From: Deltaproteobacteria bacterium UBA2385
GTDB taxonomy: Bacteria; Myxococcota_A; UBA796; UBA2385
Assembly (NCBI GenBank): GCA_002343455.1
Contig: DDSR01000430.1
Span: 6,113 to 20,616, forward strand
Direction: 5' to 3'
DNA: 14,504 nt
Position 1 is the first letter of the stretch. Every line of letters starts with the position of its first letter. The notes beneath the pieces were generated by a model that was not told the origin of the DNA, searched no databases, and was given only the letters and a program-made list of their open reading frames with translations. The position numbers were made by a program, and so were the translations under genes. Positions 1 to 7,336 of the stretch are shown in pieces.

Positions 1-1425
1 GTCCAAGCCGGGCCCCGAGCCGGTGTCCAGCCCGGTGTCGCTGGGGGCGCCCCCCTCGCTGATCTGCACCTGGAGCTGGATGGCGTCGTCGGACGGCCCG
101 CCGCCGTAGGGCAGGTCCCCGAACCAGGTGACGGACTCCTGCACCAGGCTGAAGCTCTGGCTGAGGCTGCCGACGCTGTCGCCGCCGACGTGGAAGCGGA
201 AGCTGCCCAGGCCGCCGGGGGGGACGGTCGCCTCCACGGTGGCGACGCGCCCGCCGTGCGCCCAGTCGCTGCCCGCGAGCGCCGAGTCCTGGTCCCGAGG
301 GGTCGGCGCGAGCCAGGTGATGCCGGGCTCCCAGCTGTTCATGCCGACGTTGAGCAGCTCCACCGTGAGCGGCGTCTCGACCCCGACCGTCAGCGGCAGC
401 GTGCCGCTCCAGGAGGTCGAGCTGAGGCTGCCCTGGTAGTAGCTGGTGCTGCTCTGCAGCTCGTCGAGCCGCTCGTATACGTAGTCCCCGGGGCAGACGG
501 TGCTGTTGCCGGGCCAGTCGCGGTGGCCCTTGAGCACGTCGTCGGTGGTCGTGAAGGCGTGCTCGCCCGCCAGGGTCTGGATCAGGACGCGGGCCCAGGC
601 CATCATGCCGTCGGTCGCGCTGTGGGAGCTGCCGGGGCAGCCGCTGCCGGTGTAGCAGCCCAGGAAGGAGACCGCGATGTTGCCGTCGTTGTTCCCGCCG
701 CCCGTGGCGCCGCTGTAGTAGGTGAGGTTGCGCCCCTCCCAGAGGGTGCCGTCGTAGCCGACCAGGAACTGGTAGGGGATGTCGCAATAGCCCCCGCTGT
801 CCATGGAGTAGGCCTGCAAGGCCTGGACCGCGCCCTGGACAGTGCCGCTGGAGGTCTGGTTCCCGGCGGTGTGATGGACCGCCACCCGGTACCAGTCGTC
901 CTCGGTCGTCGTGCAGGTGGTCGAGCGGGCCCCCCAGGTTCCCCGCGGCACGACCCCGATCGACGTGAGGGCCGAGGAGAGCGAAGGCGGCTCGCTGGCG
1001 GGCGGCTGATCCGCGGCACGCCGGGCCTCGTCCACCGGGACGAGCAGCTCCCAGCCCAGCTCCTCCACCCCCTCGGCCCCAAACAGGCGCACCCGGGCCT
1101 GCGCGGTCGGCTGGTCGAGGTCCAGGACCAGCACGCGCCAGCCCTCGCCCGCCGAGCTGGGAGGCACCTCCAGCCAGGGCCCGGCCTCGCCCTGCGCGTC
1201 GAGCAGGGAGGCCTCCAGCCGCAGGTCCGTGGCCGGCTCGGACACCTGGACCAGCGCCCCCAGTCGGGTGCCCGGGACCTCGAAGGTGCGCACCGGCGAG
1301 ACCCAGGCCCCCTGGCTGGGCGCCCACTCGGCCCGGATCCGGGCCAGGGGCTCGATCGGCTCGGGGAGGAGGCTGTCGGCGCGGGCGCCCGAGCCCGACA
1401 CCAGGCACAGGAGGGCGAGCATCAT
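1..1425 (-). CDS. Exported PGRP/N-acetylmuramoyl-L-alanine amidase-like protein, C-terminus cut by window edge
   Basis: My own reverse-strand translation gives 475 codons from ATG at 1425 to the window edge with no stop, so the 3' end lies outside. Residues 1-16 form a short signal peptide (hydrophobic, then ARA before Asp17). About 140 residues of unrecognised beta-rich sequence follow. An Amidase_2/PGRP domain spans about 160-330, with VAVHHTAG (His184), CDIPYQFLVGYDGTLWEGR, GNIAVSFLGCY, GHRDW (His301) and VCPGD (Cys311). His184, His301 and Cys311 match the Zn ligands of amidase-active PGRP and T7 lysozyme, and the Tyr of DIPYQF is also present, so hydrolysis of the MurNAc-L-Ala bond is plausible. 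Residues about 340-455 look like an Ig-type beta domain. The last visible residues (SDTGLDTGSG) resemble a surface-anchor linker. The start overlaps the upstream permease stop (ATGA at 1422-1425), which suggests translational coupling. A second ATG at 1422 is possible. The family call is firm; the natural substrate is inferred. Confidence 0.88.
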   Translation of the reverse strand, partial: MMLALLCLVSGSGARADSLLPEPIEPLARIRAEWAPSQGAWVSPVRTFEVPGTRLGALVQVSEPATDLRLEASLLDAQGEAGPWLEVPPSSAGEGWRVLVLDLDQPTAQARVRLFGAEGVEELGWELLVPVDEARRAADQPPASEPPSLSSALTSIGVVPRGTWGARSTTCTTTEDDWYRVAVHHTAGNQTSSGTVQGAVQALQAYSMDSGGYCDIPYQFLVGYDGTLWEGRNLTYYSGATGGGNNDGNIAVSFLGCYTGSGCPGSSHSATDGMMAWARVLIQTLAGEHAFTTTDDVLKGHRDWPGNSTVCPGDYVYERLDELQSSTSYYQGSLSSTSWSGTLPLTVGVETPLTVELLNVGMNSWEPGITWLAPTPRDQDSALAGSDWAHGGRVATVEATVPPGGLGSFRFHVGGDSVGSLSQSFSLVQESVTWFGDLPYGGGPSDDAIQLQVQISEGGAPSDTGLDTGSGPGLD

Positions 1426-2420
1426 GCGGCCGTTCTAGCCCGGTTCAGCAGCGGCGCGAGGCTCAGCACCAGGATGGCCACCATCACCAGCGCGGCCCCG
1501 ACCAGCTCGTGGCCAGAGGGTGGCGCCAGCCCGAAGCCGAGCGAGAGGACCAGCGAGGCGGCCAGCCCGGCGAGCACGCTGGAGCAGCGGTTGACGGGCA
1601 CGCTGAAGGTGTTCTCGCTCTTGTCCAGGAAGACCAGGGTCCCGAAGATGCCGATGAGCTGCGAGAAGACCCCGACGGCGATGGTCGGCAGCAGCAGGCC
1701 CTGGAAGGGCCAGTGCAGGAAGCCCTCGCGCACCGCCAGCATGAACGGTCCCTGCCCCAGCCAGGCGAAGCCGCCCAGGGCGAGCAGGGTGAAGGGGGCG
1801 ACCACGAGCTGCTCCTCCACGAAGTAGCGGCGGGTGCGGTCGGGGTCGTCGGTCTTCGCCAGGCGGCTCATGAAGCGAAGGCGGATGAAGTAGCTGGCCA
1901 GGTAGAGGGCGACGTTGAAGGCCGCCACCAGGGTCAGCTCCGTGCCACCGTCCTCGACGAAGGCGACGCTCACGGCGGCGAGGCTGAGCCCCAGCCCGAT
2001 CCAGGAGGGCAGGCGGGTCTGGCGGCGGCTGATCAGGTCGACCAGCGGGGCCATGATCAGCACCCCGCCCCGCATCAGCAGCATGATGAAGACGATGCTG
2101 ACGCCTTCGAAGGTGTAGGCCAGGGTGGTGGTGGTCAGGATGGCCGAGGTGCAGATCCCCGAGGCCAGGGTCCAGCGGGTGGGCATCGGCAGGGCGAGCC
2201 CCATCACCGAGACCCGCCCGGCGTGCCTCCACCAGCCGCTGACCGCCAGGAAGGCCAGCATGGTGAGGACGCTGGCGGCGGTGGCCACCGGCAGCAGGAT
2301 GGCCCCGTCCATGCGCTCGGTCATGCCCGGCCAGAGCCCGGAGGAGATCGACTTCGAGAGGGCGATGAAGGGGATGTAGAAGAGGAAGTAGAGGAAGGCG
2401 TAGAGCCAGATGGAGGCCAT
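1422..2420 (-). CDS. Ten-helix DMT/EamA-like integral membrane protein
   Basis: The protein has 332 residues, almost entirely hydrophobic, with about ten predicted membrane segments separated by short basic loops (for example RRQTR and DDPDRTRR). That fits the size and topology of the drug/metabolite transporter superfamily (about 300 residues, 10 helices in two halves). The substrate cannot be read from the sequence. The start MASIWLYAF is chosen because GAGGAG sits just upstream of the ATG and the hydrophobic protein begins there; the frame stays open far upstream, but that sequence reads as antisense of other genes. The TGA stop overlaps the ATG of the amidase gene, so the two are probably cotranslated. 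One speculative idea is export or uptake linked to the cell envelope. The ribosome-binding site is buried in an inverted repeat (see 2423-2444), suggesting translational control. Confidence 0.8.
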   Translation of the reverse strand: MASIWLYAFLYFLFYIPFIALSKSISSGLWPGMTERMDGAILLPVATAASVLTMLAFLAVSGWWRHAGRVSVMGLALPMPTRWTLASGICTSAILTTTTLAYTFEGVSIVFIMLLMRGGVLIMAPLVDLISRRQTRLPSWIGLGLSLAAVSVAFVEDGGTELTLVAAFNVALYLASYFIRLRFMSRLAKTDDPDRTRRYFVEEQLVVAPFTLLALGGFAWLGQGPFMLAVREGFLHWPFQGLLLPTIAVGVFSQLIGIFGTLVFLDKSENTFSVPVNRCSSVLAGLAASLVLSLGFGLAPPSGHELVGAALVMVAILVLSLAPLLNRARTAA

Positions 2421-2422
2421 CG

Positions 2423-2444
2423 AGCTCCTCGTGTGGGAGGAGCT
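2423..2444 (-). promoter_or_regulatory. Inverted repeat enclosing the ribosome-binding site of the membrane protein gene
   Basis: Perfect 8-bp arms AGCTCCTC (2423-2430) and GAGGAGCT (2437-2444) flank a 6-nt spacer. On the minus-strand transcript the arm nearest the gene contains the Shine-Dalgarno GAGGAG and ends 2 nt before the ATG at 2420. A folded stem would hide the ribosome-binding site. The repeat is seen directly; its function as a translational switch or thermometer is inference. Confidence 0.55.
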
Positions 2445-2446
2445 GT

Positions 2447-2458
2447 GTGCTATAGCAC
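2447..2458. promoter_or_regulatory. Perfect 12-bp palindrome, candidate operator/promoter
   Basis: GTGCTATAGCAC equals its own reverse complement and lies 27-38 bp upstream of the minus-strand membrane protein start. Its core TATAGC is the most -10-like, AT-rich patch in the 2421-2586 divergent region. If it serves as a -10 box on the minus strand, the message would begin almost at the RBS hairpin. Either a dimeric-regulator operator or a promoter core is possible. Confidence 0.4.
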
Positions 2459-2586
2459 GGGGGCCCCACGGGAGCGGCGGCCGAGAATCGGCTAAGCGGC
2501 TGGCGATGCCCGCCCCCGAGCCTCGTCCGGCCTCGTCGACCCCTCGCCCGAGGAGGGCGGCCACCGGCTCTCGCCCCGTTGGCGCC

Positions 2587-3789
2587 ATGGAGCGGCTCTG
2601 GCTGGTCGGCGAGCGCATCAACCCCGGCTTCTTCATCGAGCTGGTCCTGGAGGGCGAGGGCCTGCCCCTGCCGCGCGAGGGCTGGCTCCCCCTGCTGGAG
2701 AGGCTCGCCCTGGCCGTCCCCGCGGTCCGAGGGCGGCTACGCGGCGTGCTCGGGGGCTGCCGCTGGAGCCTCGACGGCCCCCTGCCCGAGCTGCGCACGG
2801 TCGACCTGCTCGGCTGGCCGGGCGCCTCGGACACCTCGCCCTGGCCGTCGCCCCCTCCGGTGGACCCGCGAAGGGGCCCGCTGGTGCAGGTCTTCCTGGG
2901 GGGTGGACCTCCCGATCGGGTCGTGCTGCGGGTCCACCACGCGCTGATGGACGGGCGGGGCCTGCTCCACCTCGGCCGGGTGCTCTTCGCCCTGCTCCGC
3001 GGCGAGGGCCTCGCGCCGGACCGGACCCCTGGACCCACGGACCGCAGGGTGGCCAGGCGCCTGCCCGGCTCCGCGTCTCCCCCTCCCGAGCGGGACTGCG
3101 TCGCGATCGGCGCCGGTCCGACCCACCCCTCTCGCCCGGGGACGACCTGGCGCCGCCTCGCCTTCGCGGGCAACCCCTCGGCGGTCCTGGCGCGGACCCT
3201 GGTGGCGCTCGCCCGGGCCTTGCCGCCCGAGGGCCCGGCCCGGGTCGATCTGCCGGTCGATCTGCGGCGGTACCTGGCCGCCGACGAGGGCCCGAGCACC
3301 GCCAACCTTACCGGCATCGTGCGGCTGGACCTGCGCCCGGTCCTGGCCGAGCCCGACCCGGTCCGGGCGGTGAAGCTGGCCCTGACCGCGGCCCTGGAGC
3401 GGGGCGAGGCCGCTGGCACCGTGCGCGCGGCCGACGTGGCCCGCTGGCTGCCGGTCGGGCTGATGGCGGCGATCGGCCGGGGAGACGCGCGCGCCGCCCT
3501 CGCCCAGGGCCGCTTCGGGGCCTCGGCCCTGGTCAGCAACTTCGGCCAGGTGGCCCTGGCCGACTTCAGCGGCGGCGGCTTCCGGGCGCAGCGGGCCTTC
3601 GTCGTGCCCCCCAGCCACCCCGGCCTGCCGCTGTTCCTCTCGCTGCTGGGCACGCAGGAGCGGGTGGAGATGTGCGCGGTCGTGCCGCGGGCCATGGCCG
3701 GCTGCCTGGACAGCGTCGAGCCGGCGCTGCGGGCAGAGTTCGGTCCCCCCCTGCCCTCCACGCACACGCTCAGCCTCTTGGCAAGGTGA
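2587..3789 (+). CDS. Condensation/acyltransferase-fold protein (HHxxxDG), WS/DGAT- or PapA-like
   Basis: This is a 400-residue protein. VLRVHHALMDGRGLLHL carries the HHxxxDG motif (His117, His118, Asp122) of the CoA-dependent acyltransferase/condensation superfamily; His118 would be the catalytic base. The N-terminal start MERLWLVGERINPGFF, the distance to the HH motif (about 115 residues) and a later VSNFGQV segment (Asn318) fit free-standing acyltransferases such as PapA-type or wax-ester/diacylglycerol synthases. The donor and acceptor cannot be read from the sequence. An upstream ATG at 2506 in the same frame would add only low-complexity Pro/Ala/Arg sequence, so ATG 2587 is preferred, although its ribosome-binding site is weak. 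The gene is alone on its strand and its last 20 bp overlap the end of the convergent kinase gene. No NRPS or PKS modules are nearby, so a lipid or small-molecule acyl transfer role is inferred. Confidence 0.7.
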   Translation: MERLWLVGERINPGFFIELVLEGEGLPLPREGWLPLLERLALAVPAVRGRLRGVLGGCRWSLDGPLPELRTVDLLGWPGASDTSPWPSPPPVDPRRGPLVQVFLGGGPPDRVVLRVHHALMDGRGLLHLGRVLFALLRGEGLAPDRTPGPTDRRVARRLPGSASPPPERDCVAIGAGPTHPSRPGTTWRRLAFAGNPSAVLARTLVALARALPPEGPARVDLPVDLRRYLAADEGPSTANLTGIVRLDLRPVLAEPDPVRAVKLALTAALERGEAAGTVRAADVARWLPVGLMAAIGRGDARAALAQGRFGASALVSNFGQVALADFSGGGFRAQRAFVVPPSHPGLPLFLSLLGTQERVEMCAVVPRAMAGCLDSVEPALRAEFGPPLPSTHTLSLLAR

Positions 3790-5521
3790 CCCGCACGATG
3801 GCGCCGCCTTCGGCCCGGTTGCCGATGGAGAGGATCCCCCCCAGCTCGGCCAGGAGCTGGTAGACCGCGTACAGGCCGACCCCGTGGCCGGGCTTCTCCG
3901 GCTCGCCCTCGCGATCCAGGCGATGGCCGAAGAGCATCCCGTCGGAGGGCTCCACCCCGGGGAAGCCGGGCCCCTGGTCCGCCACGATCAGCCGGGCCCG
4001 CCGGCGGTCTGCCTGCACGCTGAGCGTGATGACGGTGGAGGGAGGGGCGTACTTGACGCTGTTGGAGAGCAGGTTGTCGACCAGCCGGGAGAGCATCGTC
4101 TCGTCGGCCGGCACCAGGATCTCTTCGGGCGCGTCCACCTCGATGCGCTGGTCCCGACGCTCGATCAGGTCCGCGTACGCCTCGGCGGAGCGCCGGACGA
4201 TCTCGCTGAGGTCCACCCTGGGGCGCTCGGGCTGCCCCTGTGGCGCCAGGGCCCGGTCCAGGATGGCGACCATCTGGCGGCTGGCCTCGTCCAGCCGGGC
4301 GAGCGTGCGGCTCATCTCGACCGGATTGGACGGATCGGCCAGCTCGACCGAGGTCGTGACCGTGGTGAGGAGGTTCCGGAGATCGTGGGCCAGCGTGGCC
4401 AGCAGGTTGGCGCGGGCGTAGTCGGCGGCGACCAGGGCCTGGCTGGCGCGGTTGAGCTCGTCCTGGCCCGCGCGCAGGGCGTCGGCCTCGACCTGGGCCC
4501 GGAGCAGCTCGCTGCGGATGCCCTCGCGCTCCAGGCGCATCCGCTCGGCCTTGGTGCGGGTCCGGGCCTCGATCCCCCGCATGGCCCGCAGATGATGCAC
4601 CGCGCCGGCGAGGTCGCCCTGGTGTTCGTGCCAGGAGGCGAGGCTCTCGTGCAGATCGGTGGCCTCGCGCATGGCGCCGCTGGTCTCCAACCGGCTCACC
4701 AGCTCGCGGCTGATCTGGGCCGCCTGGAGCCCGGCCTGGACGTCGCCGGCCTGCGCGGCGAGCTGGAGCAGGACCCGGGCCGCGCTGCTGCGGAGATCGG
4801 TGTTGGTGCCGGCCCGCGCCGGGTCCAGGCCGCGGCGGGCGAGCTGGATGCCTCGGGGAAGCTCCCCGGAGCGCAGGGCCACCCAGGCCTCGATGGTGTC
4901 GCACCACGCGTCGAGCTGCGGGGCGTCCTGGTCCGCCAGGTCCAAGCGGGCCAAGGCCAGGGCCCGATGGGCGTCGTCCAGGCGCCGGACCTGGTGGTAG
5001 CAGCTCGCGGCGTTGATCCGGATCGAGGCCCGGCCTGTTGGGGCCTGGTCGTCGAGGTTGTCCAGCAGCAGGTCGAAGGCCTCGGCGGCCTCGACCAGGC
5101 TGCCCTCGCTGCGCAGGCTGGAGGCGATGTTCACCTGCGCCAGCGTGCGGCAGGCCGGGCTCACGTCGGGGATGTCCAGGACGAGGCGGGCGCGGCGGCG
5201 GGCCTCTTCCAACAGGCCCGAGGTGAAGAAGATGTGGGAGGTGGCCAGGATGGCCCGACCGCGGAGGGTGGGATCGCCCGTGGCCTCGGCCAGTCGGCTG
5301 GCCTCCAGCGCCTGCTCGATGGCGGGCTGGACCTGGCCGAGCTCGCGGCTGGTGTTGGCCAGCTCGATGTGGATCCGCGCCCGGCCGTGCAGATCGGGAG
5401 GGACGCGGCCCTCGATCTCGCTCAGCAGGGCGCGGTACAGCCCGGTGCGCTCGGATGCCGAGGCGATCGCGCGGATGCCCGCGAGGCGGGTCTCCAGGTT
5501 GTCCGGTTCGATGCTGGACAT
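3770..5521 (-). CDS. Soluble TPR-repeat sensor histidine kinase
   Basis: The protein has 583 residues and no membrane segments. Residues about 1-290 are helical repeats of TPR character (for example AIEQALEASRLAEATGD and EAAEAFDLLLDNL). Residues about 300-365 form an Arg/Glu-rich coiled coil. The DHp helix has ATLAHDLRNLLTTV with phospho-acceptor His379. The HATPase_c domain has the N-box NLLSNSVKYA (Asn487), VADQGPGFPG and the lid GHGVGLYAV. All parts needed for ATP binding and autophosphorylation are present. Such cytoplasmic TPR kinases presumably sense a protein partner or internal signal. No receiver or response-regulator gene is in view, so it is an orphan here. It begins 16 bp after the flavoprotein gene and is probably in the same operon. 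Its 3' end overlaps the convergent acyltransferase gene by 20 bp. The start at 5521 lacks a strong Shine-Dalgarno sequence. Confidence 0.88.
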   Translation of the reverse strand: MSSIEPDNLETRLAGIRAIASASERTGLYRALLSEIEGRVPPDLHGRARIHIELANTSRELGQVQPAIEQALEASRLAEATGDPTLRGRAILATSHIFFTSGLLEEARRRARLVLDIPDVSPACRTLAQVNIASSLRSEGSLVEAAEAFDLLLDNLDDQAPTGRASIRINAASCYHQVRRLDDAHRALALARLDLADQDAPQLDAWCDTIEAWVALRSGELPRGIQLARRGLDPARAGTNTDLRSSAARVLLQLAAQAGDVQAGLQAAQISRELVSRLETSGAMREATDLHESLASWHEHQGDLAGAVHHLRAMRGIEARTRTKAERMRLEREGIRSELLRAQVEADALRAGQDELNRASQALVAADYARANLLATLAHDLRNLLTTVTTSVELADPSNPVEMSRTLARLDEASRQMVAILDRALAPQGQPERPRVDLSEIVRRSAEAYADLIERRDQRIEVDAPEEILVPADETMLSRLVDNLLSNSVKYAPPSTVITLSVQADRRRARLIVADQGPGFPGVEPSDGMLFGHRLDREGEPEKPGHGVGLYAVYQLLAELGGILSIGNRAEGGAIVRVTLPRG

Positions 5522-5537
5522 CCGGCTTCGTAACCCG

Positions 5538-6416
5538 TCAACGGGGCAGACCCGCCAGCGCGTCGTGGTACTCGCGGACGATCTGTTCGACGATCTGCTC
5601 GATGGTGCCCTGGTCGTGGATCTCGGCCACCCCGTGCCCGGCGGACCAGATCTCCTTCCAGCGCTTGGCGCCGGCCGCGCCCTCTTCGGGCAGGGTCTGC
5701 TTCAGGAAGTTGGCGTGGACGCCGCTGACCTGGTCGGTGTAGACGATGTCCTCGGGGCCGGCCTGCACCACCATCGCCTTGTACTCGGCCGACGCCTCGC
5801 ACTCCTCGGCCACGATGAAGCGCGTGCCCATGTAGACCAGCTCGGCGCCCAGGGCCAGGGAGGCCAGGACCTGCCGGCCGGTGGAGATGCAGCCTGCGGC
5901 GATGACCGGCACCTGGAGGTTGGCCTTCAGGTAGGGGATCAGCGCGTAGGGGCTGATCCGCCCGGCGTGGCCCCCGGCCCCCGCCGCCACCCCGATGATC
6001 GCGTCCACACCGGCTTCCTGCGCCTTCAGGGCGTGCTTGAGGTTGATCACGTCGTGGAAGACGGTCGTGCCGATGGCGCGGGCCCGCTGCACGAAGGGGG
6101 TGGGGTTGCCGTAGGAGGTGATCCAGACGGGGACCTCGTACTTCTCGCAGACGGCGACGTCGGCCTGGAGGCGATCGGGGTCGGTCAGCCCGATGGTCAT
6201 GTTGATGGCGAAGGGCTTGTCGGTCCGCGCCCGGAGCCAGGCGAGGCGGGCGTCCAGATCCTCGATCGAGCGCGCGTTGAGCGAGGGCATCGCCCCCAGG
6301 ATGCCGGCCTCGGCGCAGGCCAGGAGCATCTTCTCGTTGCTGATGATGAACATGGGCGCGCAGACGATGGGGTAGCGCAGGCCCAGGCGGCGGGAGAGGG
6401 GTGTGTGCAGGCTCAT
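5538..6416 (-). CDS. Nitronate monooxygenase-family FMN oxidoreductase
   Basis: This 292-residue TIM-barrel protein belongs to the nitronate monooxygenase / 2-nitropropane dioxygenase family, which also includes FabK-type enoyl-ACP reductases. Visible marks are YPIVCAPMF near the N-terminus, the GVAAGAGGHAG loop with His150 (the conserved AGGHxG histidine), PVIAAGCISTGRQ with ALGAELVYMGTRF (FMN phosphate site), and a C-terminal WSAGHGVAEI segment. It is slightly shorter than the usual 310-360 residues. Family members oxidise alkyl nitronates such as propionate 3-nitronate, or reduce enoyl thioesters; which applies is not decidable here. Its ATG overlaps the stop of the LysR gene (ATGA, 6413-6416), so it is translationally coupled to that regulator, and a TPR kinase gene follows by 16 bp. 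A detoxification or redox role is inferred from family and context. Confidence 0.85.
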   Translation of the reverse strand: MSLHTPLSRRLGLRYPIVCAPMFIISNEKMLLACAEAGILGAMPSLNARSIEDLDARLAWLRARTDKPFAINMTIGLTDPDRLQADVAVCEKYEVPVWITSYGNPTPFVQRARAIGTTVFHDVINLKHALKAQEAGVDAIIGVAAGAGGHAGRISPYALIPYLKANLQVPVIAAGCISTGRQVLASLALGAELVYMGTRFIVAEECEASAEYKAMVVQAGPEDIVYTDQVSGVHANFLKQTLPEEGAAGAKRWKEIWSAGHGVAEIHDQGTIEQIVEQIVREYHDALAGLPR

Positions 6417-7336
6417 GGCGGCGTCATAACCAGCCAGGCCTTCGGCACGTCCTGGCTGAAGGTGGCGACGACATGGTCGAACAGGGCCCGCACCCGGGCG
6501 GGCAACAGGACCCGCTCGACCATCACCAGCGAGATCGAGGTCTCGGTGCCCAGCACGCCGGGGAGGACCTCGACCAGCCCGCCGGCCTCCAGCTCCGCCT
6601 GCACCATCGGCATCTGCGGGAGCAGGGCGATGCCGATCCCGGCGCGGCAGGCGGCGAGCTGGGCGCTGAGGTCGTCGCTGACGAAGCGGCCCTGCACCGG
6701 GATCTCACCTCCGGCGCGCAGCGGCCACCGGCGCGCCGGCTGGGTGCCGCCGGCCATGCCCAGGACGCAGCTGTGGGCGGCCAGATCCTCGACCGCCTGC
6801 GGCGTCCCGCGGGCGCGCAGGTACCCGGGCGAGGCCAAGGCCAGCGTCTCGCTGCGCCAGAGCTTGCGGGCGACCAGGCTGGGATCGCGGATGGTGCCGG
6901 CGCGGAGCGCGAGATCGTAGCCCTCGGCGGCGAGGTCGACGTGGCGGGCGCTGGCGACCAGCTCGACCTGGACCTCGGGCCATCGGAGCAGGAAGCCGCT
7001 GATCACCTCGCCCATCCGCGCCGCGCCTCCCCCGGGGGGCACGCTGATGCGGACCAGCCCCCGGGGCACGTCGTCCAGCTGGCGCACCTCCTCGGCGGCG
7101 TCGCGGGCGGCGGCGATCAAGGGCCGGGCTCGGGCGTAGAGGGTGTCGCCCGCGGGGGTGGGGACCAGGCGGCGCGTGCTGCGGTGCAACAGGCGCAGGC
7201 CGAGGCGCTCCTCCAGGCGGCTGAGCTGACGGCTGACCGTCTCGCGCGGCACCCCCATCGCCCGCGAGGCCGCCGAGACGCTGCCCGCCTCGACGACGCG
7301 CACGAAGACCTCGAATCCTTCGGTGATCTCGCTCAT
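6413..7336 (-). CDS. LysR-family transcriptional regulator
   Basis: The protein has 307 residues, the normal LysR length. The N-terminal winged helix-turn-helix (about 1-60) has the typical AASRAMGVPRETVSRQLSRL pattern followed by LGLRLLHRSTRRLVPTPAG. A linker helix and a periplasmic-binding-like effector domain follow (GLVRISVPPG, FLLRWPEVQVELV, YDLALRAG and a C-terminal AGIGIALLPQ). The start MSEITEGFEVF at 7336 is preferred: GGGAG lies 5-9 bp upstream and the HTH begins at once. An in-frame ATG at 7363 and a longer 7444 start would add unconserved sequence. The gene sits divergent to a DoxX-like gene, a common LysR arrangement, and also overlaps the downstream flavoprotein gene by ATGA. 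It may therefore control both directions from the 110-bp gap. The effector is unknown. Confidence 0.92.
   Translation of the reverse strand: MSEITEGFEVFVRVVEAGSVSAASRAMGVPRETVSRQLSRLEERLGLRLLHRSTRRLVPTPAGDTLYARARPLIAAARDAAEEVRQLDDVPRGLVRISVPPGGGAARMGEVISGFLLRWPEVQVELVASARHVDLAAEGYDLALRAGTIRDPSLVARKLWRSETLALASPGYLRARGTPQAVEDLAAHSCVLGMAGGTQPARRWPLRAGGEIPVQGRFVSDDLSAQLAACRAGIGIALLPQMPMVQAELEAGGLVEVLPGVLGTETSISLVMVERVLLPARVRALFDHVVATFSQDVPKAWLVMTPP

Larger units (their letters stand above)
2421..2586. other. Divergent intergenic region between membrane protein and acyltransferase genes
   Basis: These 166 bp separate the divergent starts at 2420 (minus) and 2587 (plus). They contain the RBS inverted repeat (2423-2444) and the 12-bp palindrome (2447-2458). 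The rest is GC-rich with no convincing -35/-10 pair. The plus-strand frame is open through here, but its translation (Pro/Arg/Ala-rich, no domain) does not look like protein. Confidence 0.5.

Noticed and set aside
190..1827. 545-codon open frame on the plus strand
   Set aside because: It is antisense to the amidase and the membrane protein. The translation is Gly/Ala/Arg/Pro-rich with no domain; stop codons are rare by chance at this GC content.
2506..2586. Earlier ATG (2506) as the acyltransferase start
   Set aside because: It would add 27 residues of Pro/Ala/Arg-rich sequence without family similarity and with no better ribosome-binding site. Not strictly excluded.
2587..3789. Acyltransferase as part of an NRPS/PKS cluster
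   Set aside because: No carrier, adenylation or ketosynthase domains are present in the window; the gene stands alone.
2421..4907. Upstream extension of the membrane-protein frame to 4907
   Set aside because: It runs antisense to the acyltransferase and through the kinase gene out of frame, giving low-complexity Arg/Pro/Ser sequence; the real start has a Shine-Dalgarno at 2420.
3884..6920. Long plus-strand frames (549 and 635 codons) opposite the kinase, flavoprotein and LysR genes
   Set aside because: The minus-strand genes have clear family motifs through the whole region; the plus-strand translations have none.
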